Part shown: positions 14,624-20,036 of the stretch, piece by piece
Layout of the letters: each line of letters opens with the position of its first letter
Numbering within the stretch: position 1 is the stretch's first letter
Origin: a virus
DNA length: 23,522 nucleotides
IMG/VR virus record: IMGVR_UViG_3300042691_004022
Location: 1-23,522 of that record
Strand: one strand, 5' to 3'
Translations under genes and position numbers: made by a program
The notes under the pieces: model-generated
Told to the model about the DNA's origin: nothing
Databases searched by the model: none
Seen by the model: the letters and a program-made list of their open reading frames with translations, nothing else

Positions 14624-15730
14624 ATGCAAGACAACATGAATATGATGAACAGACCAGATAACCACGAAGCTAAAATGGCTCGTGCCGATCTATTTAAGTG
14701 CGCTCAATACAGCTTTAAGCTGTTTAAAATGATACAAGAAGATCAAGAGCTAGAAGGATGGGTACAGGCTAAGATTACCAAAGCTGCTGATTACATTGCT
14801 AGTGTATATCACTACATGGAATACGAAATGAAGATTAGCGAGTATGGTGATGCAATTGAAAACGCTGACATGTATTCAGAAAGCATTCGTCGTGCATTTG
14901 CACAACAGCTAACAGAAGCTAAGAAACAGGCTGTTAAAGCTAAAGATGACATGAAGAAGAAAGAAAAAGCACTAGACGAAGAACGCAGTTCAACTGGTGG
15001 TGAGATTGATCGTTCTAAGAAAGGTGTTACTAAGCATAAAGAAAATCCAAACAGATTCAGTGACGAAGAGCATACTGAGCCTAAGTCACAAGCAAAGTCA
15101 AAGTCTGCTGCTGAGAAAGCAGGTGACAAAGCCCACGATAAAGCACAAGAGAAAGATAGTAAAGCATGGGGCAAAGCTAATCCAGGTAAACAAACTATTA
15201 TGAAGGGTGGCGTTAAAACCACCAACGAGACTGCTGTTCCTATGAATCCTGATGGCGCTACAGCTCCGCCAAAAAAGAACCCTAAGACAGGGCGTTATCC
15301 AGTAATCACTTCTGGTCCTAATAAAGGTAAAGAGTGGAGTGCTGCTGCACCTGGTCCAACAAATCCTGCAATGAAAGAAGGCAAGAAGCCAGATTTCTTA
15401 GACATGGACAAAGACGGCGACAAGAAAGAGCCAATGAAGAAGGCAGTTGCTGATAAGAAAGCAGGACCACAGAAAGGTGTTAATCCTTTTGCTAAAGTAA
15501 AAGAAGCTGCTGACAAATGTAATCACACTGCAAAAGGTAAGTCATGCCCAGTACACGGTCTAAAAGAATGTGGTAGTATGTATGAAGGTGACAAGTTTGA
15601 TCCATTGAAGCACGTTAAGAATCCTACCAAAGGTGAAAAGACTGCGGCTAAAGATGTTAAGCGTGGTAGCTACGGAGATCGTGCAGCCATGTTGAAGTCA
15701 GCAGAAAAAGACGGTCGCTTAAAGGGTTAA
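14624..15730 (+). CDS. Modular lysine-rich phage protein, probable virion/internal protein
   Basis: The protein has 368 residues. Residues 10-85 form a helical domain (EAKMARADLFKCAQYSFKLF, VYHYMEYEMKISEYGDAI) that I recall from cyanophages. L-T-E-A at 96-99 ends it. The middle (100-260) is a low-complexity, Lys/Ala/Glu-rich chain. The C-terminal part has PDFLDMDKDGDKKEPMKKA, an EF-hand-like acidic loop, then CNHTAKGKSCPVHGLKEC, whose Cys and His spacing could bind zinc. V-K-E-A at 292-295 precedes this Cys/His segment. The start is ATG 14624 because GGAGA lies 8 nt upstream; an upstream in-frame TTG would fall on that site. A structural or packaged protein is inferred from the late motif and composition. 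No enzyme is recognised. Confidence 0.75.
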   Translation: MQDNMNMMNRPDNHEAKMARADLFKCAQYSFKLFKMIQEDQELEGWVQAKITKAADYIASVYHYMEYEMKISEYGDAIENADMYSESIRRAFAQQLTEAKKQAVKAKDDMKKKEKALDEERSSTGGEIDRSKKGVTKHKENPNRFSDEEHTEPKSQAKSKSAAEKAGDKAHDKAQEKDSKAWGKANPGKQTIMKGGVKTTNETAVPMNPDGATAPPKKNPKTGRYPVITSGPNKGKEWSAAAPGPTNPAMKEGKKPDFLDMDKDGDKKEPMKKAVADKKAGPQKGVNPFAKVKEAADKCNHTAKGKSCPVHGLKECGSMYEGDKFDPLKHVKNPTKGEKTAAKDVKRGSYGDRAAMLKSAEKDGRLKG

Positions 15731-15734
15731 TATC

Positions 15735-16487
15735 ATGGACATGAAGAAAATACTCCAAGCAATGGATGGCGTTAAGGCCAAAGCTGAAGTAAATTCTTCA
15801 GACATGAAAAAGTTTCTTACTATTGTAGAAGGTAAAGGACCGTTAAACCGTTCTACTACTGCAGAAGCATTAACAATGCAACACTACACAGAACCAAAGA
15901 AAACAATCACTGCTCCAGTACTTAATGTAGCAGAAGGTGCAACGCCAAGTATGATTGGCAAGTACTTTGCTACTGTAGAACAAGAATTAAAAGAAGCTGC
16001 TGCTCGCCCTAATGAACGTGCTCGCCAATTAGCAGAACGTGTCATTGAGCGTGTAACTCAAAACGCAGACGGGTCATTACCTGATCCAAGTATCAATCGC
16101 CTAACAGGCAAACCTAATCCTCCAGCAGCAGAACCTGCACCAGCACCTAGTAATGTAAAGCCGGGTGGCGCAACTGTAGAGTACGGTGGTGAAACGTACG
16201 ACGTGACAGTATTTGGTGACAAAAGTATTAGACCAAGAATAGCACGTAGTGACAAAGTTGTTAGTGCTAAGGTTTATACAATGGGCAACAAAATGTTTGT
16301 GATATTAGATTCACCAGCTCAAGAAGGTGTAACAGAAGATAAAGATCCTTGCTGGGACAGCCATAAAATGGTTGGTACAAAAAAGAAAGGTGGCAAGACA
16401 GTTCCTAACTGTGTGCCTAAAGAAGCAGTTAATCCTGCACAACAGGCAGCTATTGCTATTGCAAAAAAGAAAGCAGGTAAGAAATAA
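15735..16487 (+). CDS. Conserved modular phage protein, probable virion/internal protein
   Basis: The protein has 250 residues. The N terminus is MDMKKILQAMDGVKAKAEVN, then a second leader-like stretch MKKFLTIVEG in which I30-V-E32 precedes Gly. Another possible processing site, V65-A-E67-G68, follows. Residues 70-105 are a charged helix (EQELKEAAARPNERARQLAE). A Pro/Ala linker (about 127-145) leads to a small beta-rich domain (VEYGGETYDVTVFGDK to KMFVILDSP). The C terminus has CWDSHKMVGTKKKGGKTVPNC, a short Cys-flanked basic motif seen (from memory) in several marine T4-like proteins. AAAGGG about 8 nt before the ATG fits a start at 15735. The function is unknown. It is coupled to the Dps-like gene by a 1-nt overlap. 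Confidence 0.73.
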   Translation: MDMKKILQAMDGVKAKAEVNSSDMKKFLTIVEGKGPLNRSTTAEALTMQHYTEPKKTITAPVLNVAEGATPSMIGKYFATVEQELKEAAARPNERARQLAERVIERVTQNADGSLPDPSINRLTGKPNPPAAEPAPAPSNVKPGGATVEYGGETYDVTVFGDKSIRPRIARSDKVVSAKVYTMGNKMFVILDSPAQEGVTEDKDPCWDSHKMVGTKKKGGKTVPNCVPKEAVNPAQQAAIAIAKKKAGKK

Positions 16488-16924
16488 TGGACGAGCTCAA
16501 AAAAGCAATGAAGATTGCATTTGCTAGTGAATATGCATTTGCTATTAAAGCACAAAACTTTCATTGGAATGTAGAAGGTCCGCTGTTCCCGCAACTACAC
16601 ATGTTGTTTGCTACAGTTTATGAAGAAGTATATGGTGCAATTGACGACTTTGCAGAAAATATTCGCAAGTTAGGATCATACACACCTGCTAGTTTCCAAC
16701 GCTTTTCAATGCTAACACAAGTTGAAGATGAATTAAACATGTTAGAAGATAGAGCTATGATTGCAGAATTACTGCAAGACAGTGATAAAATGGTTAAATT
16801 GTTAAAGATAGTATTTGATCTTTCTGAACAAGCAGGCGAACACGGATTAAGTGACTTTATAGCAGGCCGCATGGATGCACATCGCAAGCACAGCTGGCAG
16901 CTAAGGGCTACTTCTAAAGAATAA
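16487..16924 (+). CDS. Dps-like ferritin (mini-ferritin family)
   Basis: This 145-residue four-helix protein belongs to the Dps/ferritin-like superfamily. The diagnostic stretch is AQNFHWNVEGPLFPQLHMLF, followed by GAIDDFAENIRKLGS. Dps forms 12-mers that oxidise and store iron and can shield DNA. Aligning without gaps to the E. coli Dps ferroxidase site from memory, H26 and H38 (H51, H63), D53 and E57 (D78, E82) are kept, but the residue equivalent to Asp67 is Ala42. Iron chemistry may therefore be altered. It has no DNA-binding Lys-rich tail at the N terminus. The C-terminal DAHRKHSWQLRA is typical of the subgroup. It starts with TAATG overlap after the preceding structural-type gene. It could protect phage DNA from oxidative damage or take iron; alternatively it may be a structural ferritin-fold protein. 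Confidence 0.85.
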   Translation: MDELKKAMKIAFASEYAFAIKAQNFHWNVEGPLFPQLHMLFATVYEEVYGAIDDFAENIRKLGSYTPASFQRFSMLTQVEDELNMLEDRAMIAELLQDSDKMVKLLKIVFDLSEQAGEHGLSDFIAGRMDAHRKHSWQLRATSKE

Positions 16925-17014
16925 GAACACACTACCTTAGGACCTTTGCGTTTTTAAGTGTGGGGAGGCTGCTGCCCGCAGAAAGCGATTCGCTACCGTA
17001 GACTGCTAAGTGAG
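16925..17014. other. GC-richer non-coding gap with several short inverted repeats
   Basis: This non-coding stretch between the Dps-like gene and the next late motif contains CACACT (16928-16933)/AGTGTG (16957-16962) around a T run. It also holds CTGC/GCAG (16969-16981) and the near-perfect hairpin AGCGA-T-TCGCT. CTAC-C-GTAG follows. No tRNA cloverleaf can be drawn and no clean terminator is evident. It may be a decayed gene, a weak terminator or a small structured RNA. Confidence 0.35.
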
Positions 17015-17022
17015 CATAAATA
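17015..17022 (+). promoter_or_regulatory. Late-type promoter motif
   Basis: CATAAATA (7 of 8 to T4 TATAAATA) ends 26 nt before the ATG at 17048, the same spacing as at 3134 and 5454. It stands in a true intergenic region, which makes it the cleanest copy in the window. Confidence 0.62.
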
Positions 17023-17047
17023 TATTATAGATTATTTGGGGAACAAA

Positions 17048-17893
17048 ATGGACTTAAAAGCATTGATGCAAAAGTTAGAAACTATTAACAAAACAGAAAT
17101 TCTAACTGAATCAGAAAAGAAAGAAACAACCTGGACTGACAAGAGCGGTAAAAAGCATCCTGCTACACAAGTCAAAGGCGACAAGTATACAGGCAAGGAA
17201 GCTGAAAAAGACGCTAAGCCAAAGAAAGACGATATAGACGAACATTTCACTAGCGCCATTGCTCAAGCATTAGTTGAAGAATTTGGTTATGAGGTTGAAG
17301 AATCTACGTTAACTGAAAATCCACATGCTAGTGATCCTGCAAAATCAGCAGCATGGGCAGCATTAAGTCCAGAAGATCAAAAGTGGTTAGGCGGTGCTGA
17401 TCCAACTGACCCAGCTATTTTAGCTCGCGCTCCTAACAAAGGTAAGCCGTCAGCACCAGCACCAGGAGGCGCAGCCACTAAGCCAGCAGGTGCACCAGCA
17501 TTAGTAGGAACACAGAACCAAGCACCTGATGCGGCTGCTCAGGCTAGCCGAATTGCTGATAGAATGGATGCAGAAGCAGGTGCAAATACTGCAGGGCAGG
17601 CAGCTGCTCCGGCAGCAGTAGATCCAGCTGCCGATCAACAAACTATTGACCCTGCTAAATTAGCAAGATTTAAAGAACTACTGGCAAAGGCAGCTACTCC
17701 AGCGGCGCCAAAACCTACACAAATTGCTCCTGCTCCTAAGAAGCCAGCAACTGGTGCTTCTACTAAACCATCACAACCGTTACCAGGTGTAACAGGTGTA
17801 CCCGGCGCACAAATTTCAAATACACCAGCAGCAGAATCAGTAACTTACGAAGACGATCAAATATTACTTGCTATTAAAAACGTAAGATTTTAA
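17048..17893 (+). CDS. Ala/Pro-rich modular phage protein, probable virion/internal protein
   Basis: The protein has 281 residues. The N terminus MDLKALMQKLETINKTEILTE ends in L19-T-E21 before Ser, like a processing leader. A short domain follows with TTWTDKSGKKHPATQVKGDKYTG, then an amphipathic helix FTSAIAQALVEEFGYEVEE and L88-T-E90-N91. From about 95 onward the chain is Ala/Pro/Thr-rich with few hydrophobics, probably disordered. It closes with AAESVTYEDDQILLAIKNV. The start is ATG 17048 with GGGGA before it. The frame is open upstream to a GTG at 16958, but that stretch has no ribosome-binding site and would read through the late motif. The function is unknown. It is followed after 1 nt by the peptidoglycan-binding protein gene. 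Confidence 0.73.
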   Translation: MDLKALMQKLETINKTEILTESEKKETTWTDKSGKKHPATQVKGDKYTGKEAEKDAKPKKDDIDEHFTSAIAQALVEEFGYEVEESTLTENPHASDPAKSAAWAALSPEDQKWLGGADPTDPAILARAPNKGKPSAPAPGGAATKPAGAPALVGTQNQAPDAAAQASRIADRMDAEAGANTAGQAAAPAAVDPAADQQTIDPAKLARFKELLAKAATPAAPKPTQIAPAPKKPATGASTKPSQPLPGVTGVPGAQISNTPAAESVTYEDDQILLAIKNVRF

Positions 17894-17894
17894 A

Positions 17895-19010
17895 ATGAAA
17901 GACCCGATCTTAGAATCTTTAAATACCATTCGTAGATTAGAATCGCCTGAGGTTCTAAACGAAGCTGCGGTTGCTGCACCAGCGGCAGCAGCTGGCAAGG
18001 GAATTGGAAGATTTATCCCAGGTGTTGGTGCTGCCTTAGGTGCATATGATGCTTACGGTCGTGCTAAACAAGGTGATTGGGCAGGTGCTGGATTATCAGC
18101 ACTAGGTGGTGCTGCCAGTTTAATTCCAGGTGTTGGCACAGCAGCTAGTATAGGCATTGCAGGTGCTCAAGCACTACGTGATAAACAGCGTACTGGTAGC
18201 TACTTACCAGGCGAAGATGAAATTGCTGCGGCTGTTGCTAAAGATGCGGCTCCACAAGCAGGTGCGGCTAAACCAGCGGCTGCTCCTACACCTCCAGGTG
18301 CTGATCCAAAGGTACTTGCATTACAAAAACAATTAATTGCCAAAGGTGCTAAAATTACAGCAGATGGCAAAATGGGGCCAGCTACACAGGCTGCTATGAA
18401 ACAATTCCCCGGCGTAGCCGTGGCAGAACAAAATAAAGGAAACGATATGTCTGAATCACAAAAAATTGCAGAGCTAAGAGATCGTCTTGCTCAATTAGAA
18501 CAAACTCAACAAGTGGCTGAAGGTCCGTTAGATGCAATTAAGGCTGGCGCTCAAGGTATAGGCAACTTTTTTAAAGGTGCTAAAGCAGGAGCACAAGGTG
18601 GAACTGCCGCTAGTAATGTTGCATCAGGCGCAGCCAATTTAGGCAAAGCCGGAGATAAAGGAATGGCAGCTGCTCAAGCAGTGAAAGGGGCCGGTAATAA
18701 GGTTGCTGGCGCTGTTTCTAATAATAGAGGTAAGTTAGGAGTGGCGGCTGGTGCAGGAGCAATGGCTGCATTGAGTGGTGGTGGCGCAACTAAACCAACT
18801 GATCCAGTTAAGCCTCCAGTTAAGCCAGCAGTTACTCCAACTGCTGATCCAGCAACAGCTTCTGCAACCAGTTTAACTACAGATGAAGAAGGTGAGATGG
18901 GAGTGTTAGCTCAAGAACTCGGAGCACATATGGGCCGCGTTCCAGATCTTGATGCATTGCTATTACAATACGAAAAACTTCGTCCTGGTGCTGCCAACGC
19001 GGCTCCATAA
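17895..19010 (+). CDS. Protein with Gly-zipper hydrophobic segments and a peptidoglycan-binding domain
   Basis: The protein has 371 residues. The leader MKDPILE is followed by Ser8 (I-L-E) and L21-N-E23-A24. Residues 30-95 are a Gly/Ala-rich, weakly hydrophobic region with paired motifs (GRFIPGVGAALGAYDAYG and ASLIPGVGTAASIGIAG) like membrane-active Gly-zipper proteins. Residues 136-172 resemble a PG_binding_1 repeat (VLALQKQLIAKGAKITADGK then GPATQAAMKQF). V176-A-E178-Q and V207-A-E209-G bracket a short coiled coil (SQKIAELRDRLAQLEQ). A second Gly/Ala-rich region (210-290) and a Pro/Ala tail follow. Combining pore-like and murein-binding segments suggests entry through the envelope or a capsid-delivered effector, but this is inference. 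It is the last gene before the strong terminator. Confidence 0.75.
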   Translation: MKDPILESLNTIRRLESPEVLNEAAVAAPAAAAGKGIGRFIPGVGAALGAYDAYGRAKQGDWAGAGLSALGGAASLIPGVGTAASIGIAGAQALRDKQRTGSYLPGEDEIAAAVAKDAAPQAGAAKPAAAPTPPGADPKVLALQKQLIAKGAKITADGKMGPATQAAMKQFPGVAVAEQNKGNDMSESQKIAELRDRLAQLEQTQQVAEGPLDAIKAGAQGIGNFFKGAKAGAQGGTAASNVASGAANLGKAGDKGMAAAQAVKGAGNKVAGAVSNNRGKLGVAAGAGAMAALSGGGATKPTDPVKPPVKPAVTPTADPATASATSLTTDEEGEMGVLAQELGAHMGRVPDLDALLLQYEKLRPGAANAAP

Positions 19011-19035
19011 AAAAGCGCCCCTGGGGCGCTTTTTT
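19009..19035. terminator. Bidirectional intrinsic terminator between convergent genes
   Basis: AAAAAAGCGCCCC and GGGGCGCTTTTTT form a perfect 13-bp inverted repeat around a single T. The GC-rich core is 7 bp and both flanks give a six-base U tract, one for each strand. It ends the late block on the plus strand and the secreted HExxH gene on the minus strand, whose stop overlaps it. Confidence 0.95.
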
Positions 19036-19351
19036 AATGATAGTTACCTTGGTAACAATGTCGGATTTCGTGTCCTACATCATGTAATGTAGGATTTTTC
19101 TTTGTATAGATAGTACAGGTTCTAGTGGCAAAGTTCCAAAACGCACAAGCATCTACTTTATAATTGAATCCACCATGGCCTCGACGTTTATATTCATTTT
19201 GACAAACCTGTTGTACATTCTCAACAGGCTTCCAAGTGATTAGCATAGTTTCAACCTCGTTGTCTTTAGTACTAAACGCGGCATCAGGATTGAACCATTG
19301 GGCAGAAACGTTTGAACAAATTAACAAACTAATTAACAAAGATTTTTTCAT
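19034..19351 (-). CDS. Secreted small HExxH putative metallopeptidase
   Basis: This 105-residue protein starts with a clear signal peptide (MKKSLLISLLICSNVSA, predicted cut before Gln18), so it is exported to the periplasm or beyond. The mature part of about 88 residues has four cysteines (50, 69, 79, 99), enough for two disulfides. A zinc-peptidase-type motif, H94-E-I-R-H98 (DVGHEIRHCYQGNYH), lies at the very C terminus. From memory, a similar signal-HExxH protein is found in several proteobacterial genomes and phages without known function. It is the only minus-strand gene in its neighbourhood, with a perfect sigma70 promoter and a shared terminator, so it is an independent moron-type cassette. 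It may modify host surface proteins or block superinfection; activity is not proven. Confidence 0.82.
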   Translation of the reverse strand: MKKSLLISLLICSNVSAQWFNPDAAFSTKDNEVETMLITWKPVENVQQVCQNEYKRRGHGGFNYKVDACAFWNFATRTCTIYTKKNPTLHDVGHEIRHCYQGNYH

Positions 19352-19356
19352 ATGTG

Positions 19357-19385
19357 TTGCTCTGTGTAGCTAAGTATGTTATTAT
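19357..19385 (+). promoter_or_regulatory. Possible extended -10 promoter for the dsbA-like gene
   Basis: TGt-TATTAT (19377-19385) is an extended -10 element with a weak TTGCTC (19357-19362) 17 nt upstream. It overlaps the divergent minus-strand promoter, sharing two bases of the -10 elements, so the two promoters should compete. Confidence 0.4.
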
Positions 19386-19412
19386 TATACAATACTTTTA
19401 AAGGAATGTCAA
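19384..19412 (-). promoter_or_regulatory. Perfect-consensus sigma70 promoter for the secreted HExxH gene
   Basis: On the minus strand TTGACA (19412-19407), a 17-nt spacer and TATAAT (19389-19384) match the housekeeping consensus exactly. Transcription should start near 19377, giving a leader of about 26 nt before the ATG at 19351. The -35 element overlaps the start codon of the divergent dsbA-like gene. Confidence 0.88.
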
Positions 19413-19678
19413 TGAGTACACGCATGTATGGGCCTGAAGAAAAAGCCAAATTAGAACGTTTGATCAACGAAGGTAGTACCGTTTTACGTGAAATTGAGGA
19501 TTTGAAAGAAGGGCTCAAAGAAACGGTTAAAGCTGTGGCAGAAGAATTGGAAATTAAGCCAAGTGTTATTAATAAAGCAATAACTATTGCCCATAAAGAC
19601 AATTGGAAAGAGCACGAAAGTGCTTGGGAAGATGTTGAAATGATTTTGGGTGTTACTGGACGCTTGCCGCAAGATTAA
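19412..19678 (+). CDS. dsbA: DsbA-like late-transcription dsDNA-binding protein
   Basis: This 88-residue, mostly helical protein is like T4 DsbA, a small double-stranded-DNA-binding protein that acts with the late sigma gp55 at late promoters. The recognisable part is EDLKEGLKETVKAVAEELEI followed by KPSVINKAITIAHKDNW. This matches the DELGV..MFNRLLALYHKDN region of T4 DsbA in pattern. The start is ATG 19412 because AAAGGA lies 6 nt before it. Two in-frame ATGs upstream (19376, 19406) have no such site and the latter overlaps it. The stop shares one base with the next ATG. The presence of late-type motifs in the window fits with this protein's role. Despite its name it is unrelated to disulfide-bond DsbA. 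Confidence 0.82.
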   Translation: MSTRMYGPEEKAKLERLINEGSTVLREIEDLKEGLKETVKAVAEELEIKPSVINKAITIAHKDNWKEHESAWEDVEMILGVTGRLPQD

Positions 19679-19965
19679 TGGAATTTATAAAAGGCATTTA
19701 TAATTGGGCAAGGACAGACTATCGAGAATGGCCTACTCGATTTACACTGGAAATTACAGCATGGTTCATGAGCCTTGGATGTTCGCTAACATTAGCAGCC
19801 GGGGCAACTGATCCACTGTTTTTCTATCTCTATCCAATCTTTATACTTCAGTGCGCAATATTTGGATGGGCCGCCTGGACCCGTAAAAGTACAGGCATGG
19901 TAGCTAACTACCTACTATTAGTCACTATTGATCTAGTAGGCTACATTAGACTACTAAATATGTAA
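19678..19965 (+). CDS. Small membrane protein with three predicted helices
   Basis: This 95-residue protein has an amphipathic start (MEFIKGIYNWARTDYREWP) and then three hydrophobic segments: about 24-42 (EITAWFMSLGCSLTLAAGA), 45-66 (PLFFYLYPIFILQCAIFGWA) and 73-92 (GMVANYLLLVTIDLVGYIRL). The WTRKSTGMVANYLLL part resembles proteins found before gp43 in other marine T4-like phages, where no function is known. It weakly recalls half-transporters, but I see no decisive motif. It is coupled by TAATG to the dsbA-like gene. A 71-nt leader separates it from gp43. Confidence 0.75.
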   Translation: MEFIKGIYNWARTDYREWPTRFTLEITAWFMSLGCSLTLAAGATDPLFFYLYPIFILQCAIFGWAAWTRKSTGMVANYLLLVTIDLVGYIRLLNM

Positions 19966-20001
19966 GAGAAAGGTTTAGTCAGCCATAAATGACAACGTAG
20001 G

Positions 20002-20025
20002 TATTTGCAGGCCTTAAATTGCATA
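20002..20025 (+). other. Small hairpin just before the gp43 ribosome-binding site (possible operator)
   Basis: TAT-tt-GCA (20002-20009) can pair with TGC-ATA (20020-20025) around a 10-nt loop, immediately before AGGAGA. T4 gp43 represses its own translation by binding a hairpin at this place. The stem here is short, so this is only suggestive. Confidence 0.25.
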
Positions 20026-20036
20026 GGAGAAACAAT

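Noticed and set aside
14812-15225. Long antisense frame opposite the lysine-rich gene
   Set aside because: Ser/Leu/Phe-rich translation is the expected mirror of Lys/Glu/Ala codons; no promoter or ribosome-binding site on that strand.
16965-17012. tRNA gene in the hairpin-rich gap
   Set aside because: No acceptor stem, T-loop or anticodon arm could be assembled from the palindromes present.
16958-17047. N-terminal extension of the 17048 gene from a GTG at 16958
   Set aside because: No ribosome-binding site, it would read through the late motif and hairpins, and the extension is not protein-like; ATG 17048 has GGGGA in place.
19948-19995. Further TAAATA/ATAAAT matches before gp43
   Set aside because: One lies in coding sequence and the other lacks the final A; gp43 is not expected to be late-only, so they are likely chance in AT-rich DNA.
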